From NCBI RefSeq assembly GCF_003265705.1, contig NW_020312788.1:3542028-3606027 (forward strand): DNA of 64,000 nt, read 5' to 3'. This DNA comes from Callorhinus ursinus. Taxonomy: Eukaryota > Chordata > Mammalia > Carnivora > Otariidae. A model generated the notes under the pieces. It was not told the origin of the DNA, did no database searches, and saw nothing but the letters and a program-made list of their open reading frames with translations. Every line of letters starts with the position of its first letter. Within the stretch, counting starts at the first letter, position 1. The position numbers and the translations under genes are program-made. Shown here one piece after another: positions 20,745 to 34,035 of the stretch.

Positions 20745-23524
20745 ATACCAAACACAATGTCTCAAGTATACTGATAGCAAGTTTTAAAATATTGAGAAAT
20801 CTGAGATGATGTTCACACTATCTGGAAAAATGCACAGTAGTTTGAGGTATTGATACACTCAGATGGATGTTGAAAATAGAGTAAAGGGACAGGTACAATA
20901 TTTGTAAATATATATTGGTGCACTGCAATTTACCTTTTAAAAAAACATTCTTTTAGCCTTCTAACATCTCAGAGAAGGGGCAGCTATTTGATACTTTTAA
21001 CAAAAATAATGACCTTGACAAGCAAGAGAGAGAGCAGAGAGAGCAGAAAAGGAGGATGAAAAGAAGAGAATACATTTCTTACATTTCTTTAACATACGAA
21101 CAAGCACGCCTATTCATGAAAGTGATAGATCATAGAGTTTCTTCCTTAATAGAAGATGTTCCTTTTGCAAATATATCATGAAGCTTGCAGTCATATGGTA
21201 GGAGGAAGAAATGGCATATAGAGAAATAAAAGAAAAGTCTGCTTCTTGTCATTTAAGGGATAGCCAAAAAAAAAAAAAAAAGTGGACAAAACAGTAATAA
21301 AGATAAAGATGGCAGAGTGTCTGATGCCTGAGCCCAAATCTTGCTTCTTTAGCTGAAGCTGCAAGTGTGTTACTGGCGACAGTAACAGTGTTTAAGGCGA
21401 CACTGAGAAAAGAGGAATTCTTGTTTCTCTCCCTGATGGTGCCCTGAGAAAAGAATGTAGTGTGGAATAAACTCTTTCCAACGGGGAGCTGCCACACCCA
21501 AGTCACTAGGGTGGGATGGAATGGCCAGGCATAGAGAGCACTCTAGCTTCATGGCTCATTCTGTGCTCACATGGCAGGAATGCTGGTTGAGAGCCAGTAG
21601 GCCATCTTGGGGAAAAAAAAAAAAAAATCAACATGTATAGGAGACAGAGCTAGCCATCATCCCTGGGCCTTGATAAAAACAAGAGAGGTTAGACCGAAGA
21701 TGTACCACACTCTTAAGTTCTGCACGGGGTCCCTTAGAATGCCCAGAGATGGGCCTGCCTGGGTCATCTGTTCGCAGCCTCCTTCTTGCCAGTACAAACC
21801 TAAGGATCAGCAGGTGGACAATCCCTCTGGGCCAATGTACTAGATCCCCTAACCCTTCCATAGCACAAACACCATCTTAGGAAGGGTCAAAGTAAGAAAG
21901 AGACAAAACGGGGAAACTAAGTTATTTTTAAAGAAGCAGGTAAATCTAGAGAAACTAAATTATTGGCTCAGGCCATGGTTGGACTAACTTTAGTGTGCCT
22001 CTACTTGCTACTACTTAGTATGTGGAGGCTCGCGAGAGAGATCAGAGCTGTTTTAGAGAATAATGACACTACATTTTCTTGGCACAGGTGAAGATGCAGT
22101 GAGTACATTTGTGACGCCACTGCGGTATTAACCACAAAGCCAGGTTTGTAACACTGACTACTACTGCTAAACCATACCAAGTCTGTAAATGTGTGGCAGG
22201 CAGTGGCCCTCAGTTTTCAGAACCACTGCAAAGTTTTTTGCTTTGGGGTAAGTTTGGAGAGAATGAAATCCCCATGTTGGCTAAAAGAAGAGAAATCTAG
22301 CTGGATTCCAAAATAATTAAACTGATCAACCAGCTCTAAGATATTAACAGCTGCTGTTTTAATCACTAATGAGATAGTCAGTTCCTATAATCTGGGAGAT
22401 GGACCAAAAAACCTGGGCTTGGTCTTCCTTTCATTTTAAATTGGTTCACTGGAGAAGAGCTATCCTTCTATCTTAGTGCTGTCACTTTGCAAGCTGCTGA
22501 CAACCTGTGGGAGAGAGGGAACACCGCTGTATCACCACGACACACAGACACGGAGGAGGAAGCACACTGAGTTTAATGGTTATTAACAAACACAAACATA
22601 ATGCAGACCTAAGAAATTATTTCTGGGCACTCCAATTTGCAGGACTCACCTGACTCCTAACAGACAAATACATAAATAGGAAGGGTAGCTACCTTCTGGA
22701 AATATTTGGAGTGTGCTCCTCAAACGATTTACAAACTCCTTTCTGGTTTTTCAAAAGCCTCTGTGTTCTGGAAATTAACATCCCGATTTAATGGATGTTA
22801 CACTGGTCTTGCAATACAGTTCTCTGTCATTACTTTGTTATTCATGATTTTCACTTGATATAATGGCACAAATGGCACAGGAGACTTGGCAGGGCTGGAA
22901 TAATAAAATAGCCGGTTCACAAGAACTATGCAATATAATGATACCTAAATGTATCTGCTTTTAAAGCAACAGACAGTCCAGCAGAGGTATTTACTCTGTT
23001 TCAGTTGTATTCAAAGCAAGTATATTTTCCAGTGGATTAAAAATCTCAAGGAAGAATAAGGGAATGATTATAAATTGTTGACTAATAATAAAGTGGTCAG
23101 CTGGAGAAGTATGATTCTAATGATTACTAGCAATTTATCCTACCATTTCCAAGGCATAAATTCTTTAAACATTTTGTATGTACCTTCACTACAGCAAATA
23201 ATATATTATATTGAAATTACTTATTATATAGCTGTTTCTACACGTCAATGTGGGCATGTTTTGGACAGGGGCAGCTTTTACAGTTTTATTATGATGCTGT
23301 CTGGCACTCAATCAATGCTATTGAATGATAACAAATGATACCTTACTGTCAGAATGGAAAACATCGAAGATGAATCAAATTGGAATACTGCTGAATAATT
23401 TTAAGAGCTTATTAAGATAAAAAGTTTTGGGATAAATAGAATATAGTATTCTTAGGCTTGAGCCTAGAATGAGATTAATGGAGAAGAGTACAGTTTACAA
23501 AAAGTGATTTAAGAGGCCATTTTG
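20745..23524. other. Mostly unique-looking non-coding DNA
   Basis: No gene recognised. Two A-runs, at 21266-21281 and 21613-21627, bracket a GC-richer block with a 77-85 codon antisense frame (21249-21506) that lacks any domain I know. 'cctgtgggagagagggaaca' near 22504 was checked for a SINE body and is not one. Frames at 21607-21843 and 23075-23338 look random. Confidence 0.4.
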
Positions 23525-23541
23525 ATCTCCTCCTCATTTTT

Positions 23542-23756
23542 TTAATTTATTTTTTAAAGATTTTATTTCTTTATTTGAGAGGGAGAGAGAGAATGAGCGA
23601 GAGAGCAGGAACAGGGAGAGGGAGAAGCAGAGGGAAAGGGAAAAGTAAACTTTCCTTTGAGCAGGGAGCCTGACATGGGGCTCGATCCCAGGACCTTGGG
23701 AGCATAACCTGAGCCGAAGACAGACCCTTAACCAACTGAGCCACCCAGGCGCCCCT
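23542..23756 (-). mobile_element. CAN SINE, antisense
   Basis: Tail 'aaagattttatttctttatt', a GA-rich body, and a head ending 'gagccacccaggcgcccct'. The target duplication is atctcctcctcattttt (23525-23541) against atctcctccccattttt (23757-23773), with one mismatch. Confidence 0.95.
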
Positions 23757-23773
23757 ATCTCCTCCCCATTTTT

Positions 23774-26700
23774 AAAATCAGATCTATAATAATAGAAACT
23801 GTAGTGAACATAGACCAGTGCCTCTACAGACCTTCCTCTGCAGCCTCCTCCCTCATTTTGCCCCATCGTTACAAAGCTAGAAGACCCCTGAAAAGCAAGA
23901 CCTCTTATTCTACCTTCATCTGGGACCATTACTGTACTCTCCTAACAATACTGCAGAGATCTGAAGGGAAAAATCCAATCTCTCCCCACCCCCCTCCCTG
24001 CATGTCAGGAAGCACATTTTTTTACCAGTTGAAATGAAACTAAAGCAACTGAAAAGCAAGGAACTTTGCAAAAGCTTATTAATATGGTGATACAGAGACA
24101 GGCCCAACAAGGAGTACTTTGTGTTTCTACAGGATGGTTGGTAGGGAGGCTGCCTGGGTTTCTATCTCCTTTGAGAAGTCAGATATAATTTCTCTCTGGG
24201 GCTACAGTGGCTTTCTCCTTGGGGTCCCAAAGCTGGGGAACAGGGTAAAGGAAGGTAAGGGTGGAGCCTGGCCTTTGTTCGAAGACTGAGAAGGAAGAAG
24301 GACATAATACATAAACACCCAGTTGGATAAGAGAAGTCAGGGGACAGAGACAGTGCTGGATTAATAGGCTGCTTTTAACAAGTGGGTTTTTAGAGGAATT
24401 AATGCCAAATATGTTTCTAAAAGCATTTTTGTTGCAATTTCATCATCTAAAAAGATTACACATTTTAGTATCATACTTAATCTAAGTAAAAGCATAAACA
24501 TATTTTAAAAGTTATCCTTTCATGAGCCTGTCTGTGGCTTTACCAGAGGACTTGCCCAACCACAGAAGATGCAGTTTGATACTGAGGAACTACATCAAAC
24601 TATCTTAATTTTATTTAACACTGTGTTTCCCCAAATTGTGAAGATGTTGCAAAAAATGATCAAAACTTATGAAATACTAATCTATTACTTGCAACAGCCT
24701 AAATTTAGTTAAAAAAAGTTGAACTTCACTATTTTTCTATCACCTATGTAAAGGCTAGGTACTTGAAAGAAAAAATATATATATTTAAAAAATCCCCTAG
24801 CCTCTGCCCTTCAGGAGTTGGTTTTCAACAGTGTATTATGTAAAGGCTAGGAACTTGAAAGACAGAGATATTGCTCTCTATGAGTGGGAGAGAGACAAAG
24901 AAAGCAACAATTATGATAAAACAGGATAAGCACTACTATAGAAGAACCCCACGGTATGGGAGCATCAGGGAAGAATGGCTTCCAGTTCAGCTAAACTCCT
25001 CTTTTTCTCAGCAGTGTATCAAAATGCCAGTTACTACATCTTGTGTAAAAAGCTTCCTATTTTTGAGGACTTGAACGCGGAGGTTATCGACTCTTATTGA
25101 ATGTCAGCATTCCTTGAGGGCATTTTGAAAATATATCTATGTCCAGACTGCTCAGGAGAGGCAGAAATCTAGAGATTTCTAGAAATTTAATTGTTCTTGG
25201 GTGGAGACAGAGCATCATCATTTAAAGGAGGGAAAAAAAAATCTGCCAAGTGTTTCTGCTGTGCAGTTAAGGTTCAGAACCAGTTCCTTCTCCAGGTTTT
25301 CCTAGTCATTATGCAAAATTTTAAATAAGAGAATCATTGAGGGCTAGAGTTGCTTGCTATAAAATTTCATTTTAAGAGAGGAAAGGATTGGGGAGAGGGT
25401 CCTGAAACCAAAATTGGGGTCATGAGGTTAAACAAATTCAGGAAAGGACATGTAACATTAACAGAGAAAGGCAACGTCATGCTGCAACTAAATTCATTCT
25501 CTGAAGACTTATTAGCAGGCAAAGAAAGTCAATGAGCAATGTAAAGAATGATTTAAGCCCTGCCACTGCCATTCTATCTGGGGGCAAGTTCTGTCAAAGA
25601 CTATTTAGTGCTTCGCCCTACTGCTACAAACTTATCACCATCTGTTCCTTTTGTATGCTCCTCTCTTTCTGCTGAAAGGAAATGCTTCCCACTATATTAT
25701 TAGGTTTCCTATTATACACATCCCGTACTGTGGTTTGAATATCAGAGTTTTGCAAGTAAAAAGCAGCATATTTGCCCTCTAAATGTCCTCATGACTCTCA
25801 GGCCTTGTTAATTTCCACAGCATCACTGATTTTCAACTTCTGGGATTTCCCGGAAACAAGTGGAAATGAGAGAAAAGATTGTGCTAAAGCTCATCAACAT
25901 ACCTACCTTCTGACCCAGCCTTTTTGGTTTCTTCACCTCTATCAGGACACCTGTTATGATTTTAAGAGAACTCTTATTAGAACACCTGCTGCAGTTGCTC
26001 TGTTCTCCGGAGAAAATACATTTATTAGAGACGATATCTGTGCTTGATTTTCAAAGGTGAATTTTTTCTCCCACAAAACACTGCAAGGAAAATTTTGTTT
26101 GAATATATTGATGCAAATGGGGAAAATTCTGATCTCATGCTTATTTAGACATCATTCTGGTGGCACTTTAAAATTCAATTTCTCCTAAGAGAAGTTCACA
26201 CTAACAGAGAGAACATAGGTCTGGGGAACCCACAGTGTGGGCACAACCTATTGCCAACACTGCATTTTGATTTGTCCTTGGATAGACTTAGAATTTTTCA
26301 TTAATCAAGCTTCCACATCTATAATTGGAAAATTTTTCCTTTATTCCACTGAGATGATTTGGATATCTTCTTCTTGCCATGAAGCTAGGCTAAATAATTT
26401 CTGAATGGCCCCTTCCATAACTCAATGCTGTGCTTTACAAGCATACAAGACTGATTGCTCACATGCCAAAATAATGCCAAACAGTTATAAACAGAAAAAA
26501 AAAATAGTAGTAAAATGAATTCACTAACATTTCTGTTGCTTAAGGTTTATGGTAGATAATAAATCTCTGAATAGAATTATGTGAGATAGAGAAAACACTT
26601 GACTGCTTCATTTAGCAGTCCATTTTCAAAGGACAATTTAAAAAGTTAAGTGTCTAATAGGGTTATAGGGGCAGATTTTTTGTTGTTGTTCACTAGGAAC

Positions 26701-27149
26701 ATCTTGTTTGACTTAACAGTTTTCAGTAAATTATTATGGGGACTCTAAATTAATTTTACTAATTAAGAATGCTCTTGAGTGAAATAACCTTAGCCTGCTG
26801 CTTGATATTTCTTTCAAAACATTTCAGGACCTGTAGGAAATTCATTTCAATGTGTGTAATCCCTGAAACCATATTTCAGATGAAAAAACATCCCTACATA
26901 ATATACAAACCAGAAATATGACTGAACTAAAAGAGGTACGGGTGAGTCAGGAAAAGAAATATATTCACTATTAAAGGCATCACAAAGTATAGATTAAGTG
27001 GTCAATTAATGCATATGGATTGATTAAAAGCAATGCCTTATTGTTCCACCAATCTTAAACTTCAGCATATCATTCCATCACTTTATACAGACATTGATGA
27101 TCAGAATAAAAATAAAGGTGTTTAATTGATTGATTATACCATTATGGGA
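23774..27149. other. Non-coding stretch, no recognised gene
   Basis: AT-rich. The one structural item is a 26-bp near-identical direct repeat, 'tatgtaaaggctagg' plus a shared acttgaaaga, at 24745-24770 and 24837-24862. Frames of 60-91 codons (for example 25772-26047) show no domain, signal or conserved motif that I can identify. Confidence 0.4.
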
Positions 27150-27275
27150 ATCTAGTGTCATCTTTCCATTTTATAAATGAGTATACTGAGACACAAAGAA
27201 GGAACTTTTTCAGTGTAACTGAGAGCCTATTGGCATCAGTATTAGAATTCTAGTCCCTTGGTTGCAATTTAATTT
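27150..27275 (-). repeat. MIR SINE fragment
   Basis: 'ccattttataaatgagtata' followed by 'ctgagacacaaagaaggaac' matches the reverse of the MIR core (cattttacagatgaggaaactgaggc). Ends are approximate. Confidence 0.55.
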
Positions 27276-27514
27276 CTTCCCATCATACAGGTCCTTCTAT
27301 GTACCAGGCATTTACTAAATATTCTGGTAGGGTGAGTAGGATGCAGAAGGTGGTGAAAGCATTATATATCATAAAAAGACAGAGGAGGAGATTTCGTAAC
27401 GGTCTCTTGAGGTTATTAAGATTTCATTCTCACTGATAGCAAAGAGCTATCGGTTTCACAAGCCGTTTATATGACCAAGTGGTTGCCTGTTCAAGAAGAG
27501 ATCAAAACTAGGAG

Positions 27515-27540
<26 letters not shown>
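27515..27540 (+). repeat. Homopolymer T run
   Basis: 26 consecutive T followed by 'gctgttgttc'. It could be the tail of a very short antisense retrotransposed fragment, but no element body is attached on the right. Confidence 0.95.
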
Positions 27541-27549
<9 letters not shown>

Positions 27550-27849
27550 CTCACCAGTAATTTCTCCTTACAAACTGTATGATTTGGAGTTTAAGGACAG
27601 GTACCATTCACTATACAAGGACAATAAGGGAATTTTTATTTATTTTTTTAAAGTCTAGGAATTTAGACACAATTATATGTGGTTGAAGGGGTAACTGAAA
27701 AACAAAGAGATATACAGATATATTTCCTATATACCCTAGAAATTAAAAAAAATGTGAACTTCTATTTTTAAAGCATTTGGGAAGCCATTAAAGTCAAATT
27801 ATAATAATGATAATCATAATAATAATGAATTATTCCATTGGTTCACCCA

Positions 27850-28290
27850 CCTTTGTCCTTTGTACATGGAAAATATAGATAATCTGCAATGAGGGAGATA
27901 CTTGAGTAAGCCTACAGATTGCCTATATAAAACTTTAAGAGGTGACTTGGAGATAGGCACTGTTAATTTTATAAAGATGTATTTCAGAATGGCTTTCCAC
28001 AATATCTCCCATGATATTCTCATACACAAGATAGAGATGTGTGAGCAGAATGATAATCTGGCTAAGCAGATGCAAAGCTGGTTGGACTACTGTATAAAGG
28101 GTGTGAGATTAGTGGATCAGTTTCACCCTGGCAAGAAGACCCCTGCTGGTGTGCCAAAGAGCTCTGTACTCAGCCGTGTCTTGCTGAACATTATTATGAA
28201 TGACTTATATGAAGATGTAAAGAAAATCCTGTCATATTTGCAGATCTCACAGAGTAAAAACTATAAAACAGTGTAAGGGTCCTAAAGCAA
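27850..28290 (+). pseudogene. Ancient CR1/L3-like LINE reverse-transcriptase remnant
   Basis: A 124-codon open frame at 27902-28276 carries a decayed reverse transcriptase of the CR1/L3 type. Residues 31-40, AFHNISHDIL, align with RT motif A (family form FDxVxHxxL), with the first catalytic aspartate replaced by histidine. Residues 52-64 keep the typical spacing to an SWLDY block. Residues 83-102, GVPKSSVLSRVLLNIIMNDL, match motif B (GVPQGSVLGP..F..FINDL). At residues 112-116, where FADD/YADD should follow, YLQIS shows the catalytic motif is lost. CR1/L3 LINEs have been inactive in placental mammals for a very long time, so an uninterrupted 375-bp frame is slightly surprising. No endonuclease or 3' end was recognised. 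Function is not claimed. Confidence 0.72.
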
Positions 28291-28439
28291 ACAGACAGGC
28301 TGGAATGAGGGGCTGAAACTAGTAGAACTGGATCGGTGTTCTGAGGGAGTCCATATCTAGACTTAAGACAAAATAGGATAGTCAGCATTTACCATCTAAT
28401 CCCAATATAAAAAGGATAAAGTCTATAATAATAGTGACA

Positions 28440-28610
28440 ATTTTTATTTTCACCCTTCTATGTGTGTACCTGTACATGTGATCCTTAAAATAGGGCTATG
28501 AAATAGTTATTGTCATTCCCATTTTACAGATGAGAAAATGAAAGCAAAGAAGTAAAGCTACTTTCTGTAAGTCATAGAACTAGTAAGTACAGAGGAGGTG
28601 AGGATGGAGA
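28440..28610 (-). repeat. MIR SINE
   Basis: 'cccattttacagatgagaaa' at 28519 with 'agtcatagaactagtaagta' after it matches the reverse-strand MIR core. Confidence 0.65.
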
Positions 28611-31600
28611 ACACAAGCCATCTAACTCAAGATGCACTGTATCATAAATTCTGCCCTTGGGTTTCAAAAGCCAAATACATAAGCACAGGTTACGAGAGGA
28701 GACACTGTTTAACAGTCCATAAGCGAAAGAGTTCTGTGACAGAGTTCAACATGAGGCATCAGTGTTGCCAGAATGGTTAATGGTATCTCTAGCAGCATTT
28801 GTGGGGAAATTTATCTAGATCAAGAGAAATAACATTCTTGTTCTTCCATATGGTAGCATCCTGCTTCAAATTCATTCATCATCTAATTTTATGCTCTCCA
28901 CACTTCCTGCATTTATATTAACCCTGATAAAGGTACTCGACTCATTAACAAAGAAACAATAACATAAAACAAAATATAGCACAATTTGAGCTCAATATAC
29001 AAAATTTTGAGAAAATCTGAGCAATCAGTAAATGAATCAAATTGATGAAGATAGCAACCTAGATAAAGTAAAACTGAAGCTTGTGAACTAGTCCATTCAT
29101 TTCTTTTTCAATCATATTAACATGCAAGTACCCCATAGTCATTTCGATCAACTGGGTAATCTGGGATGACCCTCAGGTTTCCCAAATAACCAGGTTTTCT
29201 TTTAACATTCACTTCATTTTATCAGATAGTCTCTATTTTTTCCTTCTTTTTAGTTAAATGCTACTGGTTCAATTATACTAAGAAAAAGGGAACTGGACCT
29301 ACATTTAGTTGGCTTCCATCTACTCTATTATAGATTAACAATTTTATCAGATTTTAGATTTTAATTTTAAATTCAGGACTAGATTTCTAAATTCTCTGTG
29401 ATCTACTTTTTAAAGATACTTTTTAAATGCTAAAAATGCCCTTGTAGACTTTTTATACAATATTACTAAGTACATAGCTTATATTTTATGGCATCAAATT
29501 TGAAATTTGTATGCATTCTCTAATAATCTGAGGATTGATGGAAACTTGGATCCTGAAAACAAAATAATTGTGGAAGGAAATTTAAAAAGATTCTGAAAGC
29601 AAAATAAAGTTGAAGTTCAAAATAAAGTTCAACCCTCTCGACAAGAAATTTGAACTACAGTCCATTTTGCTTCTCTTTTATATATCTTTGGTTTTATAAA
29701 CTAATGACAAATTATTTATACAATAGGAAAAGAAAACTCGAACATAGAGTTAGATTACTCATAGGATGTACAGAAGCTTCTTCTCTCGAATTGTACCTCA
29801 AGTTGTTTACCTTCAGTCTTTGTTCTCCCCGATAAGCCAATAGTCATGTTCAGTACACATCGTGCAGATTATTGGAACTGGTTATTTTTGAAGCCCATTC
29901 ATTTATATAATGAACTTCAGAAACTATACATTAAGTGAAAAAATTAAGTACAATAGTCTATTTTTAATCATGAAGACAATACTAATTATAATTCTCCAGA
30001 TAAACATACATAATTATAGTAATTACAATTCAACAATAACTCACTGGTACTTACTATTATAAACTCATAAACTATTATTCAGTACCCTATAAAATTCAAA
30101 ATCTAATTGAAAGTGCTAGTTTAGCATAATTCCCACAAGCCATTATTCTTTAATATTCTGGAATGAATGAGGTTTTGGTTGAGCTATTAATTGATACTGA
30201 CAAGTAATAACCACTGGAATGAAACTGCAATTATGAGTGGCAATTAATCACATTTGCTGTCATCTCTGGTGTCAAACAAAATTCAATAATATTCTAAATA
30301 GTTTTAAAAAGTTTATACCTTTTATGTTTCAGTTCACTTAATGGAAACCAAAAGCAGTTTCCTGGAATAATCAAGTGATACCCGAAGTGTATTTATGTAA
30401 AATATGAATATTGCATTTTCTTAGTTTAAAAAGCTTTTGTTTTTCTTCTAAAATTATTTTCAGCGTACATCTGTGTTTTTTGCAGACTAGGAAAAGCTTC
30501 CCGTCCTCCACCCCCCACCTGCATTATCTCAGCACATCTTTTTGACTCATAGATCACCTTTGGACATTGTAGAAATTACACATGCAGAGGAACTCTTGGG
30601 AGCAGGAACTTTAGTAAGCATCATTAAGGACTTGAGATAATTTGAGAGGGATCTTTTAGAAGCTTCAATTGATCAATGTCTCTTTGAATCGAGGAAAGAA
30701 GGCAGCAGGATTTAATTTCCTTTCCCTCATTTTTTTCTAATTAACAGGGCAACTAGCCATGTTCTTTCCCTCTAACCTACAGCAACCATACACAGCATCA
30801 TTTACCCCAACCTGGTCTGTTCGACGTCGCTGGAGGGCTCCTTTTGGCACCAACACTGTGACTTTAGGACTGAAACATAGCAATGTATTTGCTGTCAACC
30901 AAGCAAGCAAGGTCACCTACTAGATGATCACTTCAAGGGCAGTATTAACAACAAAAGATCCAATCTCAGATAAATGAAGCACTTCGGGCAAAATGGAGGT
31001 TGTGACCTCAATAGGTAGGTGTCTACCAGATATCCAAGCAGATACACAGGCTTACTTTGATATTCATGAATCCCAATTCTTGTTTGCTTAGTGAGACATG
31101 TCTACAAAGAAAAAGCCTTGTTTCATTTTACATGCTTACAGTTTGTGGCAATTTAATGTACTGAGATAGTTAATCCTCAATAAACTAAGAAAAGAAATAA
31201 AGCATCTGTTCACTCTAAGCTCCAAATCTGAAAAATGTTTTCTGGAAGGGTCTTCCATAAAGCTGAAAATGCCAACAACTTAAAAATAAAAAAGGATTTA
31301 TGTGCTATAATTAAAAACTTGAATAGACAGAGCAAAGTTACTTATTTAGAAATATTTCTAAATGCATAGCATTTATATATGTTTCAGGGAATGTTAGTAA
31401 AGTGAAGGGACTTACTAGCAAGCAGACACTTAGAGAAGAAAAGAACATTATGTTAATTGCCTACACTTACTAATAATGTAAATAGAATGACCTTCATTTT
31501 AATTATTCTGTTTTTTCCTTTACTTCTGTTTCTACTAATTGCATTTATGCTCATTATTGACTTACAATAACATAAAGATGTAATGGTCAAGACTTAGATT

Positions 31601-33076
31601 CTCTGCTGTTTGAAAGCTGCCTCAATATAATATGACCTTTTCTTCCTTGTTACTTATGTTCTGACACAGCTAGGTTTTAGCATCTTTTTGTTTGTTTCTT
31701 TCGAAAGTTATTTAAGTTCTACTCTGATTTTGGATTCGTCTCTTTCTCTTCTTTTTCTCCTGTTGTTTTCATAACTGTAATTTTATAAAATTTCAAGTGT
31801 CTATAAAATGTCAAACTACTCAGTGGGTCAATTATTTTCAGTTGTCTGGAGTTGTATGTTTTGGCTAACTCATGTTGGCAGATATTCTGCAAAAAAACAA
31901 AAAACAAAAACAACAAACTTAAATTCAGAAATGTAGCAGGAATAGTACTGAAATTCTTACAGTTGATTAGATTTGCAATTTGCTCTTGATCCTTGAAAAG
32001 TTCAGGTTAAAAAATCCTGTTGCATAGCTTGGAACTTTGGTATCTGAACTGAACCCTAATCTGAATACGTGCTCAGAGCCCATATGCTTCTAGAAGAAAC
32101 TTTACATCTCTGTGTGAGGTGCTCTGGGCAAGATCCAAGTGACATTTCTCTTCTTTCCCAGTTAAGTACCAATCCTGTCTTTGTCTGTCTGTTGCTCTTC
32201 AGTCAGAAACACAGAACATTCATAATAGAACCTTCTATTTGCTCTCTCCAGGCCTATCAAGTGCCTGCCTGCCAAAAGTGATATTTAATAAAGAGAGTTA
32301 AGGGAAATCCTGCTCCTACCTGGTCTGAGCTCCAGTCTTGTGTCAAGTTACATGACTGGAAAGGTGCACACCTGAATGACCTGTGATTCTCCTGCTACAG
32401 AATCACCGATAAGAATTATACTTTCATGTTAGTGCAGAGCAATTACACAGCATACAAGAAATATTATGCAAAGAATTCTTCCATGTTTTCTGTTGAAGTT
32501 CCTATCTGTTCTCTTGTTTAATGTCTCCTATAAAAGTCTCCTTTCCCCCCATGGTGAATTTCTTTTACACTGTGATACCTTCTCTTGAAGAAATGGAATG
32601 CTTCCTTTCACCAGAATGAGAATTATGTAACTTAACAGTTTCCAAAATAGTTTTAAAAGAAAATTATTGTGGAGGATGTTATTATGTATGAAAAGTAAAA
32701 AAGTCTATGCCTGTGAAACTAAATTTGTTTAACAATTGAACCAAGATTCAAAAACTGAAGAGGTTTCTTTTTAACTGTAGGATGTCCTCAACTCTTTGAT
32801 TTGCTAATGTGTACTGTGAGTCTCTAAGAGGGAGATTAACAGCCACATTTCCCAGCTCACTGAAAGATAAAACCCTTGTTTTCAGAATGCTATTAAAATC
32901 TTTCCACACAATTAAAGAACTAAAGAAAAACCTAAAGAACATGGTTTTGAATGCTAGGATAAAAATTTTTTGCATTCCTTTTGACTTAACTGCTAAGAAG
33001 CACAAAGCTAAATATACCACTCAGAGTATCCAAAACACCTCCTTAGTTAATATAATTCCCCCATCACATTAAAAAT
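28611..33076. other. Long AT-rich non-coding stretch
   Basis: No gene recognised. A faint L1-tail-like segment (ttaagtgaaaaaattaagta near 29931) may be an ancient L1 remnant. An A-rich patch lies at 31890-31917. Frames of up to 90 codons (32748-33020 minus, 32809-33072 plus) overlap each other on opposite strands and look random. The block at 30700-31180 is less AT-rich and repeat-free, and is the part most worth testing for conserved non-coding elements. Confidence 0.4.
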
Positions 33077-33092
33077 TATAATGTTCTTATCA

Positions 33093-33295
33093 ATTAAAAA
33101 AATTTTTTTTAAAGATTTTATTTATTTATTTGACAGAGAGCCAGCGAGAGAGGGAACACAAGCAGGGGGAGTGGGAGAGGGAGAAGCAGGCTTCCCGCTG
33201 AGCAGGGAGCCTGATGCGGGGCTGGATCCCAGGACCCTGGGATCATGACCTGAGCCAAAGGCAGACGCTTAACAACTGAACCACCCAGGCACCCC
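33093..33295 (-). mobile_element. CAN SINE, antisense
   Basis: A-rich tail, 'attttatttatttatttgac', full body, head ending 'gaaccacccaggcacccc'. The duplication is tataatgttcttatca (33077-33092) against tataacgttcttatca (33296-33311), with one mismatch. Confidence 0.96.
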
Positions 33296-33311
33296 TATAA
33301 CGTTCTTATCA

Positions 33312-33859
33312 TTATCCACTACAAAATCTTGGAAGCAATAAAAGTATAAATGCATGAAACTTTAACATTTATAGCCTTATTGAAAACATTGCAGAAAACA
33401 TGCATAGTGATGGTAGTTTTCAAAAGCCAGTTTACTCATCCCTGTCACTATCATTTCACTTTATTTAAAATAAGAAACTTCAAGACTGATCCCTTTATTC
33501 ATTCAAGTGATGCAGAGAGCTTCATGCATCCTTGAGATGGCCTTGGATTATCAAAACCAAATAAAAATTCCATGCATAATAAAAGACAACTCCTATATTT
33601 AAATCAAAGGATTACATTCATTTAAGCACTATTTGAAAAATAATCAGGTATTATTATCTACAGTCTTGCAGATTAATTCTATTTCTTATTTTTTTAAATT
33701 GTAAAATAAAGTTTCCTAATCACCAAAGCCACTGTCTTAATATCAATTTAATATTAGCCACACTCATCAGTTTAAAAAAAAAAAAACAACACAGATCTTA
33801 TTCAGGGAAGGGAACATCATTTCCCTTTAATTCAGCTTCTTTACAAGTACTCGTTCAAA
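33312..33859. other. Non-coding stretch, nothing recognised
   Basis: AT-rich, with an A-run at 33773-33787. No gene. Confidence 0.4.
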
Positions 33860-34035
33860 TCTGTGTCCTCATACATCAGCTTGTTAAAAATGTAGATTCC
33901 AAGGGTCATTTCCCAGAGGTTCTGATCCAGTAAGACTACATGAGTCCTGGAATCTCCATAGTTCATCCCAAGTGATTCAGATGGTGGTCTATGGTCCTAT
34001 ATTCAAAAAAATTGCTTTTGAAGAGCATGTTGCTA
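33860..34035 (+). mobile_element. MER5-like DNA transposon fragment (hAT-Charlie group)
   Basis: 'agcttgttaaaaatgtagat' and 'gaggttctgatccagtaaga' follow the MER5A layout (cttgttaaaatgcagattc, then gattctgattcagtaggtct). Such elements are short non-autonomous passengers mobilised long ago by hAT transposases. Terminal repeats are not clear. Confidence 0.6.
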
